Shown here one piece after another: positions 4,936-7,837 of a DNA stretch of 7,837 bases. The notes below the pieces were generated by a model. That model was given only the letters and a program-made list of their open reading frames with translations, was not told the origin of the DNA and made no database searches. The stretch spans positions 1 through 7,837 of the forward strand of contig CAILDT010000959.1 of NCBI GenBank assembly GCA_903833025.1. The letters run 5' to 3'. Made by a program: the position numbers and the translations under genes. This stretch comes from an uncultured Bacteroidota bacterium. Its GTDB lineage: Bacteria; Bacteroidota; Bacteroidia; 2-12-FULL-35-15. Position 1 is the stretch's first letter; each line of letters opens with the position of its first letter.

Positions 4936-6183
4936 ATGAGCGAAAAAGTAGACGTATTAGTAATAGGTGCAGGTCCTGCGGGATGTATAGCAGCATCAAT
5001 AGTTCACAACCAAGGGCTTACCGTGCGCGTGGTGGAGAAAATGAAGTTTCCACGCTTTGTAATTGGCGAAAGTTTATTGCCCCGTGTGATGGACCATCTG
5101 GAGGAAGCAGGACTTCTGGAAGATGTAAAAGCAGCAGGATTTCAAAAGAAATTCGGAGCTAAGTTTGTGATGGGTGACAAGGTATGCGATTTTAATTTTG
5201 AAGACCAGTTTACCAAAGCGTGGACGTGGACATATCAAGTGCCTCGTGCTGAGTTCGACCATATACTTGCCAAAGGAGTTGCAAAAAAAGGGATTCAGGT
5301 AGAGTTTGAAATGGCGGTAACTGCAATTAAGTTTAATGAAGATGAATCGTCAGTTACTACGGTAGAAGATGCAAACGGAACTAAAAAAGAAATAGAAGCA
5401 CGTTATGTTATTGATGCTTCGGGCTATGGGCGTGTGATACCAAATATGCTTGGCTTAAATAAAGTATCGAGCTTCGACCCACGTAAAACACATTTTACAC
5501 ATTTCAAAGATTTGAAACGCCCGGAAGGTACAGAGGGGAACCGTATTACGGTTATTGTTCATCGTCAGCAAATTTGGATTTGGGTTATTCCGTTTAGCAA
5601 CGGTAATACGTCTGTTGGTTTTGTTGGTGAGCCCGAATTCTTTAAAGATTTTCCAGAAGACCATACCGAACGGATGCGTGCATTGGTGAATGATGTGGAT
5701 ATACTTCGTGATAGATTTAAAGATGCTGAAATGATGCTTGCTCCCAGAACCATTGAAGGATATGCCATTTCATCAACAAAGTTTTACGACAAAGGATTTG
5801 TAACAGTTGGCAATGCAACCGAGTTTCTCGACCCAGTGTTTTCATCAGGCGTTACTTTCGCAATGGAATCGGGCAATGTGGCGGCTAAATTAGTTTGTCG
5901 TAAATTAAAAGGGGAGCAAGTTGATTTCCAGAAAGAATATGTAGATTATATGGTGGCAGGAATAAATGTGTTTAGAACCTATGTTTCCTCTTGGTATAAC
6001 GGCGACTTGCACGAAATATTTTTTACCAAGAACCCTAATATGGGAGTGAAACAACAGATATGTTCCGTTCTAGCAGGTTATGTGTGGGATATGGAAAACC
6101 CGTTTGTAAAAAAACACGCACGCGCAGTAAGCTCATTAGCTAACGTGCTTCGGATGGAGAATGCAGGGATGGAGAATAAGTAG
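4936..6183 (+). CDS. Halogenase-like FAD-dependent oxidoreductase
   Basis: A 415-residue cytosolic flavoprotein. Residues 6-20 form the FAD-binding Rossmann motif (VLVIGAGPAGCIAA). GESLLP (44-49) and a basic pair before FGAKFVMG (Lys71/Lys72) lie where flavin-dependent halogenases carry the catalytic lysine. WIWVIP (214-219) fits WxWxIP, thought to keep these enzymes from acting as monooxygenases. GNATEFLDPVFSSGVTFAM (292-310) fits the FxxPxxSxG halogenase motif and the second FAD contact. On these motifs it belongs with short FADH2-dependent halogenases rather than plain geranylgeranyl reductases, though both share the fold. Length is below tryptophan halogenases (about 500+). Substrate unknown; it would need a flavin reductase, not in view. 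It has its own promoter box and a strong terminator, and precedes a CrtI-like gene, hinting at pigment or lipid tailoring. True halogenation is not proven. Confidence 0.8.
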   Translation: MSEKVDVLVIGAGPAGCIAASIVHNQGLTVRVVEKMKFPRFVIGESLLPRVMDHLEEAGLLEDVKAAGFQKKFGAKFVMGDKVCDFNFEDQFTKAWTWTYQVPRAEFDHILAKGVAKKGIQVEFEMAVTAIKFNEDESSVTTVEDANGTKKEIEARYVIDASGYGRVIPNMLGLNKVSSFDPRKTHFTHFKDLKRPEGTEGNRITVIVHRQQIWIWVIPFSNGNTSVGFVGEPEFFKDFPEDHTERMRALVNDVDILRDRFKDAEMMLAPRTIEGYAISSTKFYDKGFVTVGNATEFLDPVFSSGVTFAMESGNVAAKLVCRKLKGEQVDFQKEYVDYMVAGINVFRTYVSSWYNGDLHEIFFTKNPNMGVKQQICSVLAGYVWDMENPFVKKHARAVSSLANVLRMENAGMENK

Positions 6184-6210
6184 GGTTAATATTTATAAAA
6201 CAGTACACAT

Positions 6211-6249
6211 AAATAAAAAGGAGAAGCCTATTGCTTCTCCTTTTTATTT
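6211..6249. terminator. Strong intrinsic terminator, probably bidirectional
   Basis: A perfect 17-bp inverted repeat (6211-6227 with 6233-6249) around a 5-nt loop (ctatt). The GC core is ggagaagc/gcttctcc, flanked by A5 and T5 tracts so either strand ends in a T-run. It ends the halogenase-like transcript 27 nt after its stop. Confidence 0.85.
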
Positions 6250-6250
6250 T

Positions 6251-6258
6251 TACCTTTG
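6251..6258 (+). promoter_or_regulatory. -7 promoter box (TACCTTTG) for the CrtI-like gene
   Basis: Perfect TAnnTTTG immediately after the terminator. The start is expected near 6264, giving a leader of about 18 nt to ATG 6283. A TTG at 6231-6233 inside the terminator is 17 nt upstream, slightly short of the usual spacing. The gene is therefore probably transcribed on its own. Confidence 0.5.
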
Positions 6259-6282
6259 AAAAAATAGTTTGTTAGATAACGT

Positions 6283-7837
6283 ATGAAAATTAATATTATC
6301 GGAGGAGGAGTTTCGGGTTTAACTGCGGGAATATATTTGCAGATGAATGGCTTTGAAACACATATCTTCGAAAAACATTCGATACCTGGCGGACTTTGTA
6401 CCAGTTGGGTAAAAGGCGAATATACTTTTGATAGTTGTGCGCATTGGATTTTAGGCAGTAATGAGGGTTCTTCGTTTTACAAGATATGGAACGAGATATT
6501 GGATATGAAAAAGATTAAATTTCATAATCACGATGTGCGTGTGGAGGTAGGATTAAAAGATAATGTAAATAAATACGGCGATAAAACATTCTACCTATAT
6601 ACTAACCTCACTAAGTTGGAAGAGTATATGATTGACTTGGCTCCTGAAGATACCAAAGCGATAAAGGAATTTATAAAGCCGATGCGTGTGATGCAGAAGT
6701 TTGATTTACCACCCATAATGGACGACTTACCTTTTGTACAATCAACTATAAGAGGAATTAAAATGATGCGCTATGCAGAGTTTTTGTATTGGTTTCTGAA
6801 AATTAAAAACCATACTAACTTTACGTATGCGCGCAAATTCAAGAATGCTTTTTTAAGAGAAAGCTTTGAATTATTATATGATGGTGAAGAAGTAAATATG
6901 ATGGTACTTACAATGCCACTTTCTGTATTTGATAAGAAAAGTGCAGGTTACCCGATTGGTGGTTCTATGGCGTTTGCAAAAAAGATAGAACAAACTTACA
7001 CTTCGCTTGGCGGAACGATGCACTATTTAACTCCAGTAAAAAAGATAATTACAGAAGATGGAGTTGCGAAAGGTTTGCTTGTAAGAAACAATGTGGTGCA
7101 TTATTCCGACATCACACTTTCCGCAGCCGACTGGAATTTTACTGTGTTTGATGCGCTTGATGGAAGATATGTAGATAAAGAAATGACCGAGCTTAGAGAT
7201 TTAAAAAAGCTAGAAGTGTTTTATTCGGTGATGCAGTTCTCTTTCGGAATAGCGAAAGATTTATCTGCCTTTCCGCACTTTTCACGCATACCGTTAGATG
7301 AACCATTAGTATCTCCTGATGGCACAGCGTATAATAGATTTGAAGTACATATTTATAATTATGATAATACATTAGCCCCTAAAGGCAAAACATCAGTAAC
7401 GGTGAGTTTTTATACAACAGAAAGAGAATTTTGGATAGATGCCCGCAAACACGACAGACCTAAATACAGAGCGGCAAAAAAAGAGTTTACTGATAAGATA
7501 ATTAATTTACTTGATAAACGATTAGGTGGAATAAAAGATAAAATAGAAGTAATAGATGTGGCTACTCCAGCCACTTTCCAACGGTACACAGGCAATTGGA
7601 AAGGAAGTACGCAAGGTTGGTTGCCCGGCAAAAACTTATTAGCATCTTCACCTGTTGGATTTTATTTACCAGGATTAAAAAACTTTTATTATTCCAGTCA
7701 TTGGAACCAGCCAGGAGGTGGGCTTCCCATTGCAATAAAAACAGGAAGAGATGTTGCAAAGGAAATTTGTAAAGCAAATAAAGTGAAGTTTAAAACGGTT
7801 AATATTAAAAATAGTAATATATTTGAAACAAATAAAA
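6283..7837 (+). CDS. Phytoene-desaturase/CrtI-like FAD oxidoreductase (3' end off window)
   Basis: 518 codons are visible and the frame is still open at the window edge. The N-terminus is an amine-oxidase/CrtI-type dinucleotide fold: MKINIIGGGVSGLTAGIYL (GxGxxG at residues 7-12), then EKHSIPGGLCTSW and the FDSCAHWILG block. The C-terminal FAD contact region, FYYSSHWNQPGGGLPIAIKTGRDVAKEI, matches the conserved PGGG-P-SGR end of the family (COG1233), so only a short tail is missing. Members desaturate or isomerise carotenoids, or reduce retinol-like or other polyene or lipid substrates; which applies here cannot be read from sequence. Start ATG 6283 directly precedes the FAD motif. It follows a halogenase-like flavoenzyme across a terminator, and this kind of neighbour is found in Bacteroidota pigment loci. 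No phytoene synthase is seen. Confidence 0.85.
   Translation, partial: MKINIIGGGVSGLTAGIYLQMNGFETHIFEKHSIPGGLCTSWVKGEYTFDSCAHWILGSNEGSSFYKIWNEILDMKKIKFHNHDVRVEVGLKDNVNKYGDKTFYLYTNLTKLEEYMIDLAPEDTKAIKEFIKPMRVMQKFDLPPIMDDLPFVQSTIRGIKMMRYAEFLYWFLKIKNHTNFTYARKFKNAFLRESFELLYDGEEVNMMVLTMPLSVFDKKSAGYPIGGSMAFAKKIEQTYTSLGGTMHYLTPVKKIITEDGVAKGLLVRNNVVHYSDITLSAADWNFTVFDALDGRYVDKEMTELRDLKKLEVFYSVMQFSFGIAKDLSAFPHFSRIPLDEPLVSPDGTAYNRFEVHIYNYDNTLAPKGKTSVTVSFYTTEREFWIDARKHDRPKYRAAKKEFTDKIINLLDKRLGGIKDKIEVIDVATPATFQRYTGNWKGSTQGWLPGKNLLASSPVGFYLPGLKNFYYSSHWNQPGGGLPIAIKTGRDVAKEICKANKVKFKTVNIKNSNIFETNK

Noticed and set aside
1..7837. CRISPR array, rRNA, toxin-antitoxin pair or phage genes
   Set aside because: No regularly spaced direct repeats, no rRNA-like sequence and no gene pairs of those types were found on either strand.

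Overview
The window looks like a chromosome segment of a Bacteroidota bacterium (flavobacterial or chitinophagal type). The clues are AT-rich DNA, A-rich leaders without clear Shine-Dalgarno sites, several TAnnTTTG boxes (the Bacteroidota -7 promoter element), and a type IX secretion (T9SS) C-terminal sorting domain. Species cannot be told from sequence alone.

Layout. Positions 1-790 hold one small four-helix membrane protein gene of unknown function. It is bracketed by a perfect 9-bp inverted repeat and followed by a GC-rich REP-like motif. Positions about 796-2171 are an IS110-family insertion sequence on the minus strand. Its DEDD/Ser transposase is split by a one-base frameshift near its C-terminus. 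A strong hairpin-plus-T terminator sits at its 3' end, facing the other way, and may end a short RNA. About 245 bp of non-coding DNA lies upstream of the transposase, where IS110 elements encode their bridge RNA. Next to that end lies a roughly 100-bp cluster of nested palindromes (2173-2275).

Positions 2351-4874 are a co-directional run: SRPBCC/AHSA1-like protein, membrane-anchored VOC (glyoxalase-fold) protein, secreted jelly-roll-like protein, and YdeI-family protein. The first three are 2 and 4 nt apart and are probably one transcript. The secreted protein's T9SS domain is cut off by a single in-frame TGA, with the reading frame intact beyond it.

Positions 4936-7837 hold two flavoenzymes: a halogenase-like FAD monooxygenase, and a CrtI/phytoene-desaturase-like FAD oxidoreductase that runs off the window. 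A long terminator and a new promoter box separate them. The pairing resembles Bacteroidota pigment or lipid loci (carotenoid, flexirubin/aryl polyene), but no core synthase is visible here.

The strongest lead for new biology is the IS110 element with its candidate bridge RNA region. Two short words in that region together cover a contiguous 14-bp stretch of the REP-like motif beside the element.
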